Part shown: positions 29,716-39,632 of the stretch, piece after piece
Layout of the letters: each line of letters begins with the position of its first letter
How positions within the stretch are numbered: position 1 is the first letter of the stretch
Assembly (NCBI GenBank): GCA_023265995.1
Contig: JAHFSA010000005.1
Span: forward strand, 176,403 to 240,402
Length of the DNA: 64,000 nt
From: Perlucidibaca sp.
Lineage (GTDB): Bacteria > Pseudomonadota > Gammaproteobacteria > Pseudomonadales > Moraxellaceae
Direction: 5' to 3'
Position numbers and translations under genes: made by a program
The notes under the pieces: model-generated
Seen by the model: the letters and a program-made list of their open reading frames with translations, nothing else
The model's database searches: none
What the model was told of the DNA's origin: nothing

Positions 29716-31758
29716 ATGAACGCCCTGCTCAACCCGCCTGCCCTGCCGGTCTTCGCCGAACTTCTGCCCGAGGCCGTTGAGCCTGCCATCGACCAGTTGC
29801 TGGCCGAGCATCGTGCCCGCATTGCCGAGCTCGCGGCCCGGACGCAGCCGACCTGGGCCACGCTGGCGGCGCCGCTGGAGGCCCTTGATGACCGGCTCAA
29901 TGCCGCCTGGGCGCCGGTATCCCAGCTCAATGCGGTGATGAACAGCGAGGCCTGGCGCACGGCCTACAACGCCTGCATCCCCAAGCTCTCCGCCTATGCC
30001 ACCGAGGTCGGCCAGAACGAGGAGCTGTTCCAGGCCTGGCAGGCGCTGCGACAGTCGCCGGAATTCGCCAGTCTGGGTACGGCGCAGCAGCGTGCGATCG
30101 AGAATGCCCTGCGCGATTTTCGTCTCAGCGGCATCGGCCTGCCGGCCGAGAAAAAGCAGCGTTTCGCCGAGGTCAGTGAATCCCTGTCGCGGCTGACCTC
30201 GAAATTTGCCGATCAGGTGCTCGATGCCACCCAGGCCTGGTCGCTGACAGTCAGCGACCAGGCCGGCCTCGATGGCTTGCCGGAAAATGCCATGGCGCTT
30301 CTGCGTTCGCTGGCCGAAGGCGCCGGCGAAGAGGGCTGGCGCGTCACCCTCGACATGCCCAGCTATCTTGCCGTCATGACGCATGCGCGTGACCGTGCGC
30401 TGCGCGAGGCCGTGTACACCGCCTATGCCACCCGTGCCTCCGAGCAGGGCCCGCAGGCCGGGCAGTTCGACAATGGTCCGCTGATCACCGAGATACTGGC
30501 GTTGCGCCAGGAGCAGGCCGAGCTGCTGGGCTTCCCGCACTACGCTGCCTTGTCGCTGGAGCCGAAGATGGCGGAGTCGGTCGATCAGGTGCTGGACTTC
30601 CTCCATGATCTGGCCCGCAAGGCGCGTCCGGGTGCCGAGCGCGACCTCGCCGAGCTGCGCGCCTTTGCCGCTGCCGAGCTGGCGCTGGCCGATCTGCAGC
30701 CGTGGGACATGGCCTATGCCGCCGAGCAGCTCAAGCAGCAGCGCTATGCCCTGTCGCAGGAAGACCTCAAACCCTATTTCCCGGCACCGCGCGTGATCGA
30801 CGGTCTGTTCGCGGTGGCGCAGCGCCTGTTCGGCATCGGCATTGTGCCGGCGCCCGAGCTGGAGACCTACCACCCGGACGTCAAGGCCTATGCCGTGCAG
30901 GAAAACGGCGTGACCCGGGCCTGGTTCTATCTCGACCTCTACGCCCGTGCGCGCAAGCGCGGCGGTGCCTGGATGGCGGATGCCCGTGTCCGTCGCCGTC
31001 GTGATGACGGCAGCCTGCAGCTGCCCATCGCCTTCCTCACCGGCAACTTCAATCCGCCGGTGGATGGCCGTCCGGCGCTGCTCAGCCATGACGAAGTCAC
31101 CACCCTCTTTCACGAGTTCGGCCACGGCATTCATCACATGCTCACCGAGGTCGAGGTCGCCGCTGTCTCCGGCATCAACGGTGTCGCCTGGGATGCCGTC
31201 GAGTTGCCCAGCCAGTTCATGGAGAACTGGTGCTGGACGCCGGAAGGCCTGGCGCTGATCTCCGGCCATGTCGACAGTGGCGAGAAGCTGCCGCAGGAGC
31301 TGCTCGACCGTCTGCTCGCCGCGCGCAATTTCCAGTCCGGTCTGATGACGCTGCGTCAGCTCGAATTCTCGCTCTTCGATCTCGAGATCCATCGCCGTCC
31401 GGGCATCGACTTCGCTGCCATGCTGCGCGTGCTCGACGAGGTGCGCGATACCACCAGCCTGCTGCGTCCGCCGTCCTGGAACCGCTTTCCGTGCAGCTTC
31501 ACGCACATCTTCGCGGGTGGCTATGCCGCCGGCTACTACAGCTACAAATGGGCCGAGGTGCTGTCCGCCGATGCCTTCTCGGCCTTCGAGCGCGAGGGTG
31601 TGTTCAACGCCGACACCGGCCGTCGCTTCCGTCAGGCCATCCTCGCCCAGGGTGGCAGCCGCCCGGCCGCCGAGCTGTTCCGCGAGTTCATGGGTCGTGA
31701 TCCGTCGCCGGATGCTCTGCTGCGCCACACCGGGCTGCTCGCCGAGGTGTCGGCATGA
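29716..31758 (+). CDS. prlC: Oligopeptidase A (M3 family)
   Basis: PrlC is a cytosolic zinc metallopeptidase that degrades signal-peptide fragments and other oligopeptides. The 680-residue protein has the zinc motif HEFGHGIHHML preceded by SHDEVTTLF and followed by the ligand-bearing GVAWDAVELPSQFMENW. It has the typical FTHIFAGGYAAGYYSYKWAE C-terminal segment. The start is ATG 29716 with GAGGA at the correct distance. Its stop overlaps the start of the YheV-like gene by 4 bases. Confidence 0.96.
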   Translation: MNALLNPPALPVFAELLPEAVEPAIDQLLAEHRARIAELAARTQPTWATLAAPLEALDDRLNAAWAPVSQLNAVMNSEAWRTAYNACIPKLSAYATEVGQNEELFQAWQALRQSPEFASLGTAQQRAIENALRDFRLSGIGLPAEKKQRFAEVSESLSRLTSKFADQVLDATQAWSLTVSDQAGLDGLPENAMALLRSLAEGAGEEGWRVTLDMPSYLAVMTHARDRALREAVYTAYATRASEQGPQAGQFDNGPLITEILALRQEQAELLGFPHYAALSLEPKMAESVDQVLDFLHDLARKARPGAERDLAELRAFAAAELALADLQPWDMAYAAEQLKQQRYALSQEDLKPYFPAPRVIDGLFAVAQRLFGIGIVPAPELETYHPDVKAYAVQENGVTRAWFYLDLYARARKRGGAWMADARVRRRRDDGSLQLPIAFLTGNFNPPVDGRPALLSHDEVTTLFHEFGHGIHHMLTEVEVAAVSGINGVAWDAVELPSQFMENWCWTPEGLALISGHVDSGEKLPQELLDRLLAARNFQSGLMTLRQLEFSLFDLEIHRRPGIDFAAMLRVLDEVRDTTSLLRPPSWNRFPCSFTHIFAGGYAAGYYSYKWAEVLSADAFSAFEREGVFNADTGRRFRQAILAQGGSRPAAELFREFMGRDPSPDALLRHTGLLAEVSA

Positions 31759-31976
31759 CGGTCAGGCGCATGTTCATCGCCGGGGCCAAGTGCCCCGGCT
31801 GTGGCCTGGAAGACAAGCTGCAGATCTGCACGGACAATGATCCGGCGGCGGAGCGGGCTGAGTGGGTCGAGTGCGTGCGCTGCGGCTATACCGATGTGCG
31901 TCCGTCCGAGGTCACCATGAAGGAACCGGACGAGCATCACGACGAGGATACCGGGGTGGTGCGCTTCAAGCCCTGA
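31755..31976 (+). CDS. YheV-family putative zinc-ribbon protein
   Basis: The 73-residue protein has two Cys pairs, CPGCG near residue 13 and CVRCGYT near residue 40, a probable zinc ribbon. The overall form is that of the YheV/DUF2387 family, found next to prlC in many gammaproteobacteria. The function is unknown. It is translationally coupled to prlC (ATGA overlap). Confidence 0.88.
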   Translation: MTVRRMFIAGAKCPGCGLEDKLQICTDNDPAAERAEWVECVRCGYTDVRPSEVTMKEPDEHHDEDTGVVRFKP

Positions 31977-32012
31977 GGCGCGCGAGTGCCGGCAGTCGCG
32001 GCTGGCGCGGGC

Positions 32013-32801
32013 TCAGGCGCGCAGGCGGCTGCGCAGCATCAGCAACAGCAGCAGCACCAGTCCGCTGAGCACCACCAGCGGCGCCGGCGGCAGTCCGGCA
32101 GGCACACCGACGCCTACCCCCGCGAGCACTGACAGCATGCCGATCAGGCTGGCGCGCAGCGCCATCTGGCCCGGACTGTGCGCGACATAGCGCGCGGCGG
32201 CGGCGGGAATCACCAGCAGCGCGCTGATCAGCAGCACCCCCATGACCTTGGCACCAGCGGCCACCACCCCGGCCAGCAGCAGCAACAACAGCGGGCGCAG
32301 GCGTGCCACCGGCCAGCCGTCGACCTGTGCCGTTTCCTCGCTGATGGCCATGGCCACCAGACCCGGCCAGCCGCGTACCAGCAGCAGCGCCACCAGCAGC
32401 AGGCCGGCGCTGATCAGCAGCAGCTGAGAGCCGTCGAGGCTGAGCAGGTTGCCGAACAGATAGTCTTCCAGATCGTGGTGGCCGCCACCGCCCTGCGCCG
32501 CGGTCATCACCAGCGCCAGGCTGAGGCCGCTGTAGGCCATGATGGTCAGCCAGGTATCGCCGCCATGTTCGGGCATGATCATGAGCCGGCTGAGCAGCAG
32601 TGCCGCGCCCAGGCAGACTGCCACCACCAGCGGTCCCACCGGCAGATGCAGCATGAGCGCGAGGGCGACGCCGAACAGCGAGGCATGCGCCAGGCTGTCG
32701 CCGAAATAGGCCATGCGCCGCCACAGCAGCAGCGAGCCCAGCGGGCCGGCGACAGCGGCGGTGAGCAGGCCGCCGAGCAGGGGCCAGAGCCAGTCAGTCA
32801 T
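32013..32801 (-). CDS. znuB: Zinc ABC transporter permease ZnuB
   Basis: ZnuB is the membrane permease of high-affinity zinc uptake. The 262-residue hydrophobic protein has about seven or eight membrane helices. It carries the family stretches [31 protein letters not shown] and [20 protein letters not shown]. It overlaps znuC by 8 bases and forms zur-znuC-znuB, a common Pseudomonas-type operon. The periplasmic binding protein znuA is not in the window. Confidence 0.94.
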   Translation of the reverse strand: MTDWLWPLLGGLLTAAVAGPLGSLLLWRRMAYFGDSLAHASLFGVALALMLHLPVGPLVVAVCLGAALLLSRLMIMPEHGGDTWLTIMAYSGLSLALVMTAAQGGGGHHDLEDYLFGNLLSLDGSQLLLISAGLLLVALLLVRGWPGLVAMAISEETAQVDGWPVARLRPLLLLLLAGVVAAGAKVMGVLLISALLVIPAAAARYVAHSPGQMALRASLIGMLSVLAGVGVGVPAGLPPAPLVVLSGLVLLLLLMLRSRLRA

Positions 32802-33597
32802 GGTGACAGTCCTCGCCACAGCGGGCGGCATCGCCATGCAGGGTGTGATGGTGATCGTGGTGATGCGTGTAGATGGCCAGGTCGTTGCTGGCGCGCAGGC
32901 CGAACAGACGGTGGTATTCCGGATGCCGGCTGACGGCTTCCGGGTGTCCGGTGCAGCAGACATGACCGTTGAGGCAGAGCACCTGGTCGGTGGCCGCCAT
33001 GACCACATGCAGATCGTGGGAGACCATGAGCACGCCGCAGCCATAGCGGTCGCGCAGCTCGCGGATGAGCGCGTAGAGCTCGGCCTGACCGGCCAGATCG
33101 ACACCCTGCACCGGCTCGTCCAGCACCAGCAGATCAGGGCGCCGCAGCAGGGCTCGCGCCAGCAGCACGCGCTGCTGCTCGCCACCCGACAGGCTCTGCG
33201 CCTGCTGCATCAGCAGGTGTTCGGCGCCGACTTCGGCGAGCGCCTTGAGGATGTCCTGACGGCTGTAGGGCGGCTGGCTGCGCTGCCACCAGTGCTTGCC
33301 GCCGGCCTCGGGCAGGGCTAAAAAGTCGGCCACCGTCAGCGGCAGATAAGGGTTCAGGCGCAGCTTCTGCGGCAGATAGCCTATGCGCAGGCCGGGGGCC
33401 AGCCAACGCGTGCCGCCGCTGGCCGGCATCAGCCCGAGCGCGATGCGGATCAGGCAGGTCTTGCCGGCGCCGTTGGGGCCGATCACGGTCAGAATCTCGC
33501 CGCGATGCAGGTTGAGGTCGACGCCATCGAGCACCAGGCGCTCGCCATGAACCCAGCGCACCTTCTCCAGCGACAACAGCAGAGGGCTGTCAGTCAT
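32794..33597 (-). CDS. znuC: Zinc ABC transporter ATP-binding protein ZnuC
   Basis: ZnuC powers zinc import through ZnuB. The 267-residue protein has Walker [10 protein letters not shown], the signature [15 protein letters not shown], Walker [13 protein letters not shown] and the switch SHDLHVVM. The C-terminus is rich in histidine and cysteine ([20 protein letters not shown]), a possible zinc-sensing or buffering tail. It overlaps zur by 8 bases at its start and znuB at its end. Confidence 0.95.
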   Translation of the reverse strand: MTDSPLLLSLEKVRWVHGERLVLDGVDLNLHRGEILTVIGPNGAGKTCLIRIALGLMPASGGTRWLAPGLRIGYLPQKLRLNPYLPLTVADFLALPEAGGKHWWQRSQPPYSRQDILKALAEVGAEHLLMQQAQSLSGGEQQRVLLARALLRRPDLLVLDEPVQGVDLAGQAELYALIRELRDRYGCGVLMVSHDLHVVMAATDQVLCLNGHVCCTGHPEAVSRHPEYHRLFGLRASNDLAIYTHHHDHHHTLHGDAARCGEDCHHD

Positions 33598-34105
33598 GGC
33601 GGCACTGCTGGCAGAAGCCGCTGATTTCCAGCGTGCCCTGCTGCATGACGAAGCCGGCGGCCTCGGTGGCGCGACGGATGGCCTGTTGCAGACCGGCGCT
33701 GTCGGTGACTTCCTCGGTGTTGCCGCAGGACTTGCAGATGAGGAAGTAGCCGGCATGGGCATCGCCCGGATGCGAGCAGCCGAGAAAGGCGTTGAGCGAA
33801 GCCAGGCGATGGATGAGCCGGTGTTCGAGCAGGAAATCCAGGGCACGATAAATCGTCGGAGGCGCCGGCTTGTGGCCTTCGCGCGCGAGCTGGTCGAGCA
33901 GATCGTAGGCGCCCAGCGGCTTGTGGCTGGCCCAGATCAGTTCCAGCACGCGATGGCGCAGCGGCGTCAGGCGCGCACCGCTGTCCGCGCAGAGCTGCTC
34001 GGCCTGTTCCAGCGCCGTGCGTATGCAGAGACTGTGGTCGTGCGCCAGCGCGGGACGGACAACATGGCCCGCGGCTGCGCCGGAAGTGATCGCTCGAATG
34101 GTCAT
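33590..34105 (-). CDS. zur: Zinc uptake regulator Zur (Fur family)
   Basis: Zur represses zinc uptake genes when zinc-bound. The 171-residue protein shows a Fur-family winged helix ([49 protein letters not shown]) and a dimerisation domain. Two structural CxxC pairs (ICKSCG and FCQQC) are present. It is assigned as Zur not Fur because it is cotranscribed with znuCB. GTG 34114 would add three residues; ATG 34105 is preferred. Confidence 0.92.
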   Translation of the reverse strand: MTIRAITSGAAAGHVVRPALAHDHSLCIRTALEQAEQLCADSGARLTPLRHRVLELIWASHKPLGAYDLLDQLAREGHKPAPPTIYRALDFLLEHRLIHRLASLNAFLGCSHPGDAHAGYFLICKSCGNTEEVTDSAGLQQAIRRATEAAGFVMQQGTLEISGFCQQCRHD

Positions 34106-34114
34106 TGCGCCCAC

Positions 34115-34203
34115 GCTGTCTGAGGATGGCTGCTCGAATGTCAGCAGTATGCTTTGCGCAACAGTGTAACATGTTGTCCATGTTTCTCTGCCGAGCTTGA
34201 CGC
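34115..34203. promoter_or_regulatory. Divergent zur/polA promoter region with possible Zur-like dyad
   Basis: The 89-base gap between zur and polA is the most AT-rich DNA nearby. It includes the 8-bp palindrome AACATGTT (34168-34175) inside TGTAACATGTTG. Zur operators have AT-rich dyads of the TGTTATA-N-TATAACA kind, and this matches only the centre. It is a candidate autoregulatory site with low certainty. Confidence 0.3.
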
Positions 34204-37020
34204 ATGACTGCCCGCCCGCCCCTGGTCCTCGTCGACGGATCTTCCTATCTCTATCGCGCCTACCATGCGCTGCCGCCGCTGACCACGCGCAACGGCCAGC
34301 CCACGGGCGCCATCAAGGGTGTCGTCAACATGCTGCGCAGCCTGCTCAAGCAGGTGCATCCCAGTCATGTCGCCGTGGTTTTCGATGCCCCCGGCAAGAC
34401 CTTCCGCGATGACATCTTCCCTGAGTACAAGGCGCACCGCCCGCCCATGCCCGATGACATGCGCGCCCAGATCGCACCGCTGCATGCGCTGGTGCAGGCG
34501 CTCGGCCTGCCGCTGATCTGCGAGCCTGGTGTCGAGGCCGACGATGTCATCGGCACGCTGGCGCATCAGGCCGCCGCCCAGGGCTGGCCGGTGCTGGTGT
34601 CGACCGGCGACAAGGACCTGGCGCAGCTGGTGACGCCGCAGATCACCCTGGTCAACACCATGACCAGCGTGGTGCTGGACGAGGCCGGCGTGCTCAACAA
34701 GTTCGGCGTGCGCCCGGACCAGATCATCGACTACCTCATGCTGGTCGGCGACAGTTCCGACGGTATTCCGGGCGTGCCCGGCGTCGGCCCAAAGACCGCC
34801 GCCAAGTGGCTGGCCGAGTTCGATTCGCTGGCCAATCTGGAAGCGCGTGCGGGCGAGATCAAGGGCAAGGTCGGCGAGAATTTCCGCGCCCACATGGCCA
34901 TGCTGGAGATGACCCGTCGTCTCGTCACCATCAAGTGCGACGTGGCGCTGGCCGTCGGTCCGGAGCAGCTCGCGCTGGGCGGCAATGACATCGAGACCCT
35001 GCGTCACCTCTATGCCGATCTGGAGTTCCGCTCCTGGCTCAACGAATTGTCGCAGGCTCCGATAGGCACCAGCCCGCAGGGTGCGGCGAGCTGGTCACAG
35101 GCAGCCACAGGGTTCACGCTGACCGCCTCGGCGTCGGCTCCGGCGCCGGTCCCGGCGGCAGACGTTGCATCTGCTTCCGACACTGCCTCCGACACCGGGC
35201 CGGCAGCCGATGCCGGCGATACCGTCACGGAAACCGTCTTCACCCGCGAGCGGCTCGCTGCCCTGGTGACGGCGCTGAAGCAGGCCGACGCCTTCGCCTT
35301 CGATACCGAAACCACCAGCCTGGATTATCTCCGGGCGCGCCTCGTCGGTCTTTCCTTCGCGGTGGCGCCGGGGCAGGCCTGGTATGTCCCGGTCGGTCAC
35401 AGCTATGCCGATGCGCCTGCGCAGCTGCCGCTGGACGAGGTGCTGGCGGCGCTCGGCCCGCTGCTGGAGGATGCCGGCAAGGCCAAGATCCTGCAGCACG
35501 CCAAGTACGACATGCATGTGCTGGCCAATCACGGCATCACCCTGCGTGGCGTCAGCTTCGACACCATGCTGGCCTCGTATGTGCTCGATGCCACCGCGAC
35601 CCGCCACAACCTCGGCGACCTCGCCAAGCACTACCTCGGCCGTGACTCGATCAGCTTCGAGTCTATCGCCGGCAAGGGCGTCAAGCAGATCACCTTCGAC
35701 CAGGTCACGATCGAGCAGGCCGCGCCCTATGCCGGCGAGGACGCCGACCTGACCTTGCGTCTGGCCAGTCTCTTCGAGGCCGACCTCAAGCGCATTCCGG
35801 CGCTGGATGTGCTGCTGCGCGAGCTCGAGCTGCCGGTGCAGCGCGTGCTCCAGGGCATGGAGCGTCACGGCACCCTGATAGACCCCGAGCGCCTCAAGCT
35901 GCAGTCGCTGACGCTGGCTTCGCGCCTGCTCTGGCTGGAGCGGCAGGCCTACGAGATTGCCGGCGAGGAGTTCAATCTCGGCTCGCCGAAACAGCTCGGC
36001 CTGATCCTGTTCGAGAAACTCGGCATTGCGGGCGGCAAGAAGACCGCCACCGGCCAGTATTCGACGGCCGAGGATGTGCTCGAGCAGCTCGACCACGAAT
36101 TGCCGCGCGTGCTGCTGGAGCACCGCAGCCTGGCCAAGCTGAAGTCGACCTACACCGACAAGCTGCCGGAAATGATTCACCCGGAAACCGGGCGTGTGCA
36201 TACCTCTTACCACCAGGCGGTGGCGGCGACCGGGCGTCTGTCTTCGTCGGATCCCAACCTGCAGAACATCCCCATCCGCACCGAGGAGGGCCGGCGCATC
36301 CGTCAGGCCTTCATCGCGCCGCCCGGGCATGTCCTGCTGGCTGCCGACTATTCGCAGATCGAGCTGCGCATCATGGCTCACCTGTCTGGCGACGAGGGTC
36401 TGTTGACGGCCTTCCGCAATGGCGAGGACGTGCATCGCGCCACCGCCGCCGAAGTGCTGGGCATCGCCCGTGACGAGGTCACGCCGGATCAGCGTCGCGC
36501 CGCCAAGGCGGTCAACTTCGGCCTGATCTACGGCATGTCGGCCTTCGGCCTGGCCAAGCAGCTGAACATTTCACGCGGCGAGGCGCAGGACTACATCGGA
36601 CGTTATTTCGCGCGCTATCCCGATGTGCAGGAATACATGGAGCGCACGCGCGAGCAGGCCGCCGAGATGGGCTATGTCGAGACCCTGTTCGGGCGTCGCC
36701 TCATGCTGCGCGACATCCGCGCCAGCAAGCCGGTGCTGCGTCAGGCCGCCGAGCGCGCCGCCATCAACGCGCCCATGCAGGGCACCGCTGCCGATATCGT
36801 CAAGCGCGCCATGCTGCGCGTGAACGATGCCCTCGCCCGCGAAGGCCTGAAGGCGGTCATGGTCATGCAGGTGCACGACGAACTGGTGCTGGAAGTTCCG
36901 AAGGCGGAAGTTGCGGCGGTAACCGCCCTGCTCAAGCGCGAAATGCCGGCGGCAGCCGCGCTTGCGGTGCCGCTTGAGGTCGAGGTGGGTGTCGGCGCGA
37001 ACTGGGACGAGGCGCACTGA
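34204..37020 (+). CDS. polA: DNA polymerase I
   Basis: PolA fills gaps and removes RNA primers. The 938-residue protein has three domains. The first is the 5'-3' exonuclease (starts PPLVLVDGSSYLYRAYHALP, with DNTGDKDLAQ-like TGDKDLAQLV). The second is a 3'-5' exonuclease that keeps the DxE motif (FDTETTSLDYL), so proofreading is probably active. The third is the polymerase, with motif A LLAADYSQIELRIMAHLSGD, motif B RRAAKAVNFGLIYGMS and motif C MQVHDELVLEVP. An Ala/Ser-rich linker (about residues 300-340) joins the first two. It is monocistronic and divergent from zur. Confidence 0.98.
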   Translation: MTARPPLVLVDGSSYLYRAYHALPPLTTRNGQPTGAIKGVVNMLRSLLKQVHPSHVAVVFDAPGKTFRDDIFPEYKAHRPPMPDDMRAQIAPLHALVQALGLPLICEPGVEADDVIGTLAHQAAAQGWPVLVSTGDKDLAQLVTPQITLVNTMTSVVLDEAGVLNKFGVRPDQIIDYLMLVGDSSDGIPGVPGVGPKTAAKWLAEFDSLANLEARAGEIKGKVGENFRAHMAMLEMTRRLVTIKCDVALAVGPEQLALGGNDIETLRHLYADLEFRSWLNELSQAPIGTSPQGAASWSQAATGFTLTASASAPAPVPAADVASASDTASDTGPAADAGDTVTETVFTRERLAALVTALKQADAFAFDTETTSLDYLRARLVGLSFAVAPGQAWYVPVGHSYADAPAQLPLDEVLAALGPLLEDAGKAKILQHAKYDMHVLANHGITLRGVSFDTMLASYVLDATATRHNLGDLAKHYLGRDSISFESIAGKGVKQITFDQVTIEQAAPYAGEDADLTLRLASLFEADLKRIPALDVLLRELELPVQRVLQGMERHGTLIDPERLKLQSLTLASRLLWLERQAYEIAGEEFNLGSPKQLGLILFEKLGIAGGKKTATGQYSTAEDVLEQLDHELPRVLLEHRSLAKLKSTYTDKLPEMIHPETGRVHTSYHQAVAATGRLSSSDPNLQNIPIRTEEGRRIRQAFIAPPGHVLLAADYSQIELRIMAHLSGDEGLLTAFRNGEDVHRATAAEVLGIARDEVTPDQRRAAKAVNFGLIYGMSAFGLAKQLNISRGEAQDYIGRYFARYPDVQEYMERTREQAAEMGYVETLFGRRLMLRDIRASKPVLRQAAERAAINAPMQGTAADIVKRAMLRVNDALAREGLKAVMVMQVHDELVLEVPKAEVAAVTALLKREMPAAAALAVPLEVEVGVGANWDEAH

Positions 37021-37053
37021 GCGCGCCGTTCGTCGTTCTTCTGCGCGTCGGCG

Positions 37054-37710
37054 TCAGGCCTCGCTGACGCTGTCGTCGACCATTTCCGATGGCAGCGGCA
37101 TTTGCAGCCATTGCGCCAGCTGCATCGCGGCATCCTCGAGACCGAGGCGGCTGACCGACGAGAAGAGCTGGATCGAGGCCTCGAAGCCGAGCGCGGTGAG
37201 GCCGCGGCGGACCTCCTGCAGGGCATTGCCGGCCGGGCCGCGATTGAGCTTGTCGGCCTTGGTCAGCAGGATGTGCACCGGCAGCTGGCGCTCCTGTGCC
37301 CAGGTCAGCATGTTGCGGTCGAAGGGCATGAGCGGATGGCGGATGTCCATGAGCAGGATCAGCCCGCGCAGGCTGTGGCGCTCGCGCAGGTAGTGCGCGA
37401 GGTGGCGCTGCCACTCCAGCTTCATCTGCTCGGGAACCTTGGCGTAGCCATAGCCGGGCAGGTCGACCAGGCGCCGTTCCTCGTCGAGCTGGAAGAAGTT
37501 GATCAGCTGCGTGCGGCCCGGTGTCTTGGAGGCGCGTGCGAGCTGGCGCTGGCGTGTCAGGGCATTGATCGCGCTCGACTTGCCGGCGTTGGAGCGCCCG
37601 GCAAAGGCAACCTCGTGGCCTATGTTGGGCGGGCACAGCGCAAGGGTCGGCGCACTGATCTGGAATTGCGCCCGCGCCAGTTGCGCGAGTATGTGTTCAG
37701 CGTCCGTCAT
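37054..37710 (-). CDS. engB: Ribosome biogenesis GTPase EngB (YihA/YsxC)
   Basis: EngB is a GTPase needed for large-subunit assembly. The 218-residue protein has G1 [13 protein letters not shown]3 [11 protein letters not shown], the [11 protein letters not shown] segment and G4 TKADKL. It is convergent with polA (33-base gap without an evident terminator) and divergent from cytochrome c5. This polA-engB-cytochrome arrangement is typical of Pseudomonas relatives. Confidence 0.96.
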   Translation of the reverse strand: MTDAEHILAQLARAQFQISAPTLALCPPNIGHEVAFAGRSNAGKSSAINALTRQRQLARASKTPGRTQLINFFQLDEERRLVDLPGYGYAKVPEQMKLEWQRHLAHYLRERHSLRGLILLMDIRHPLMPFDRNMLTWAQERQLPVHILLTKADKLNRGPAGNALQEVRRGLTALGFEASIQLFSSVSRLGLEDAAMQLAQWLQMPLPSEMVDDSVSEA

Positions 37711-37865
37711 CGTTCTGTCCGCTCGTCAAATGCGGATAGTCTATAGGGCTACTCCCTCTATGGGCACTGCGTTATACTCCGCGCTGTCCAAATGCGGCTT
37801 CCAGGCGCAAGTGCGGCATGATTCTGCCGCCTGCCCCGTTTCCTCGAGATCTGGTGGAGCGTGTC

Positions 37866-38156
37866 ATGAAGGTGATCCTGATGTTGTCCGTGCTGGCTGT
37901 CGGTCTTTCCTCGACCGTGCAGGCTGCCACCACCGAACAGCGTTATGCTCAGTCATGCTCGGCTTGCCATGCGGCGGGTGTGATGAACGCTCCCAAGGCA
38001 GGAGACAAGGCAGCCTGGGCCGTGCGCAAGAAGCAGGGTGAAGCGACACTGCTGACGCATGTGAAGAACGGGTTCAAGATGATGCCGGCCAAGGGTCTGT
38101 GCAACGACTGCACCGATGCCGAGTACAAGGCACTCATCAAGTACATGTCCAAATAG
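37866..38156 (+). CDS. Cytochrome c5-like periplasmic monohaem protein
   Basis: The 96-residue precursor has a signal peptide (MKVILMLSVLAVGLSSTVQA), one haem-binding motif CSACH, and a methionine-containing MMPAKGL before a second Cys pair CNDCTD. The Met and extra disulfide are characteristic of cytochrome c5. It probably carries electrons between the cytochrome bc1/quinol side and oxidases in the periplasm. ATG 37866 gives a clean signal peptide. It is 21 bases upstream of cytochrome c4, so cotranscribed. Confidence 0.9.
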   Translation: MKVILMLSVLAVGLSSTVQAATTEQRYAQSCSACHAAGVMNAPKAGDKAAWAVRKKQGEATLLTHVKNGFKMMPAKGLCNDCTDAEYKALIKYMSK

Positions 38157-38177
38157 GTTTCAACCGGAACACTCCTC

Positions 38178-38837
38178 ATGATGAAGAAGTCTCTTGCCGC
38201 TCTCGTGTTGATGCTCGGCGTTTCCTCGCTGGCCCATGCAGCCGTTGTCATGCCCAAGGGCGATGCCATGGCGGGTCAGGGCACGGCGGCCATTTGTGCC
38301 GGCTGCCATGGCATGGATGGCAACAGCGCCACCGGCCAGTTCCCCAAGATCGCCGGTCAGAATGCCAAGTACATCTACAAGCAGCTGCAGGACTTCAAGG
38401 CCGGCCGCCGCGTCAACCCGCTCATGCTCGGTGTCGCCACCGGCCTGAGTGACCAGGACATGGCCAATGTCGCCACCTACATGTCCGAGCAGAAGATTGC
38501 CGGCGGTGCCGCCAAGCCCGAGCTGGCTGCTGCCGGCGAGCGCCTGTTCCGTGGCGGCAACAAGAACACCGGTCTGGCGCCCTGCGCCGGCTGCCACGGC
38601 CCGGCTGGTCGCGGCAACACCTATGCCGCCTTCCCGCGCATCGGTGGCCAGCATGCCGACTACATCAAGGCTCAGCTGATCGCCTTCCGTGCCGCCGGCC
38701 GTGATGACATCACCGACGTCAAGCGCACCAACGACGCCAGCAAGCCGGGCGAACAGGGTCCGATGCAGATGATCGCCGCCAAGCTCTCCGATCACGACAT
38801 CGAGGCGCTGGCGTCCTACATCCAGGGTCTGCGCTGA
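38178..38837 (+). CDS. Dihaem cytochrome c4
   Basis: The 219-residue protein has a signal peptide (to about residue 21, SSLAHA) and two similar domains, each with a CAGCH haem motif (around residues 41 and 137) and a distal Met. The internal duplication (FPKIAGQNAKYIYKQL versus FPRIGGQHADYIKAQL) is that of cytochrome c4, an electron donor to terminal oxidases such as cbb3. It is cotranscribed with cytochrome c5. Confidence 0.95.
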   Translation: MMKKSLAALVLMLGVSSLAHAAVVMPKGDAMAGQGTAAICAGCHGMDGNSATGQFPKIAGQNAKYIYKQLQDFKAGRRVNPLMLGVATGLSDQDMANVATYMSEQKIAGGAAKPELAAAGERLFRGGNKNTGLAPCAGCHGPAGRGNTYAAFPRIGGQHADYIKAQLIAFRAAGRDDITDVKRTNDASKPGEQGPMQMIAAKLSDHDIEALASYIQGLR

Positions 38838-38862
38838 GTCAGGCAGGTTCAGGAAGACCGGA

Positions 38863-38889
38863 GGCCCGCCATGTGCGGGCCTTTTGTTG
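38863..38889 (+). terminator. Rho-independent terminator after cytochrome c4
   Basis: A 7-bp GC stem GGCCCGC/GCGGGCC with a 5-base loop is followed by TTTTGTTGT, starting 25 bases after the stop codon. It separates the cytochromes from dsbA. Confidence 0.85.
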
Positions 38890-38985
38890 TCTGTGCGTGG
38901 CGTTTTGCCGATGGCGGTAATCCGCTATCCTCGACGCTCGTTGATCTCACATACGTCATCCATGATCGGGAATAAGGAAAACACC

Positions 38986-39597
38986 ATGAAGAAATGGCTC
39001 GCGCTTTGCCTGCTGGCTGTCTGGCCGACACTGTCGATGGCTGCGGTGACGCCTGTCGAGGGCAAGGACTACACGCTGATCGCCAACCCGACGGCCCCGG
39101 CCAAGGCTGGTGAAGTCGAGGTGCGCGAGTTCTTCTGGTATGGCTGCCCGCACTGCTACCGTCTGGATCCGTTCGTCACCGCCTGGCTGAAGACCAAGCC
39201 GGCCGGCGTCAACTTCATCCGCACGCCGGCGGCGCTGAACAACATCTGGGAGGCCAATGCCCGCGGCTTCTATGTGGCCGAGACCCTGGGTCTGGTCGAG
39301 CGTACGCATGCCCCGCTGTTCGATGCCATCCAGGTCCGCAAGGAGCGCCTGTTCGACCAGTCGAGCCTGGCTGCCTTCTATGGCAAGTACGGTGTCACTG
39401 CGAACAACTTCAACGGCCTCTACCAGTCGTTCGCGGTCAGCGCCAAGATCGCGCAGTCGCGCAACCTGGCTATCCGCTACCAGCTCAGCGGTGTGCCGGC
39501 CATGGTGGTCAACGGCAAGTATCTGGTGCCGGGCGAGGCGCAGCGCACCATCGAGGTCGTTCAGGCCCTGGTCGCGCGCGAGCAAGGCAAGCGCTGA
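38986..39597 (+). CDS. dsbA: Thiol:disulfide interchange protein DsbA
   Basis: DsbA introduces disulfide bonds into periplasmic proteins. The 203-residue precursor has a signal peptide (MKKWLALCLLAVWPTLSMAA), a thioredoxin fold with the active site CPHC (EFFWYGCPHCYRLDP) and the cis-proline loop SGVPAMVVNGKYL. AAGGAA precedes ATG 38986; an upstream in-frame extension lacks support. It lies just downstream of the cytochrome c genes. Confidence 0.95.
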   Translation: MKKWLALCLLAVWPTLSMAAVTPVEGKDYTLIANPTAPAKAGEVEVREFFWYGCPHCYRLDPFVTAWLKTKPAGVNFIRTPAALNNIWEANARGFYVAETLGLVERTHAPLFDAIQVRKERLFDQSSLAAFYGKYGVTANNFNGLYQSFAVSAKIAQSRNLAIRYQLSGVPAMVVNGKYLVPGEAQRTIEVVQALVAREQGKR

Positions 39598-39607
39598 CTC
39601 TCCTGCC

Positions 39608-39632
39608 GGGCGCCATCGTTCAGATGGCGCCC
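39608..39632. terminator. Convergent hairpin between dsbA and the TetR gene
   Basis: A perfect 9-bp stem GGGCGCCAT/ATGGCGCCC with a 7-base loop lies between the two convergent stops and overlaps the last codons of the TetR gene. The following TTCTCC is only weakly T-rich. Confidence 0.55.
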
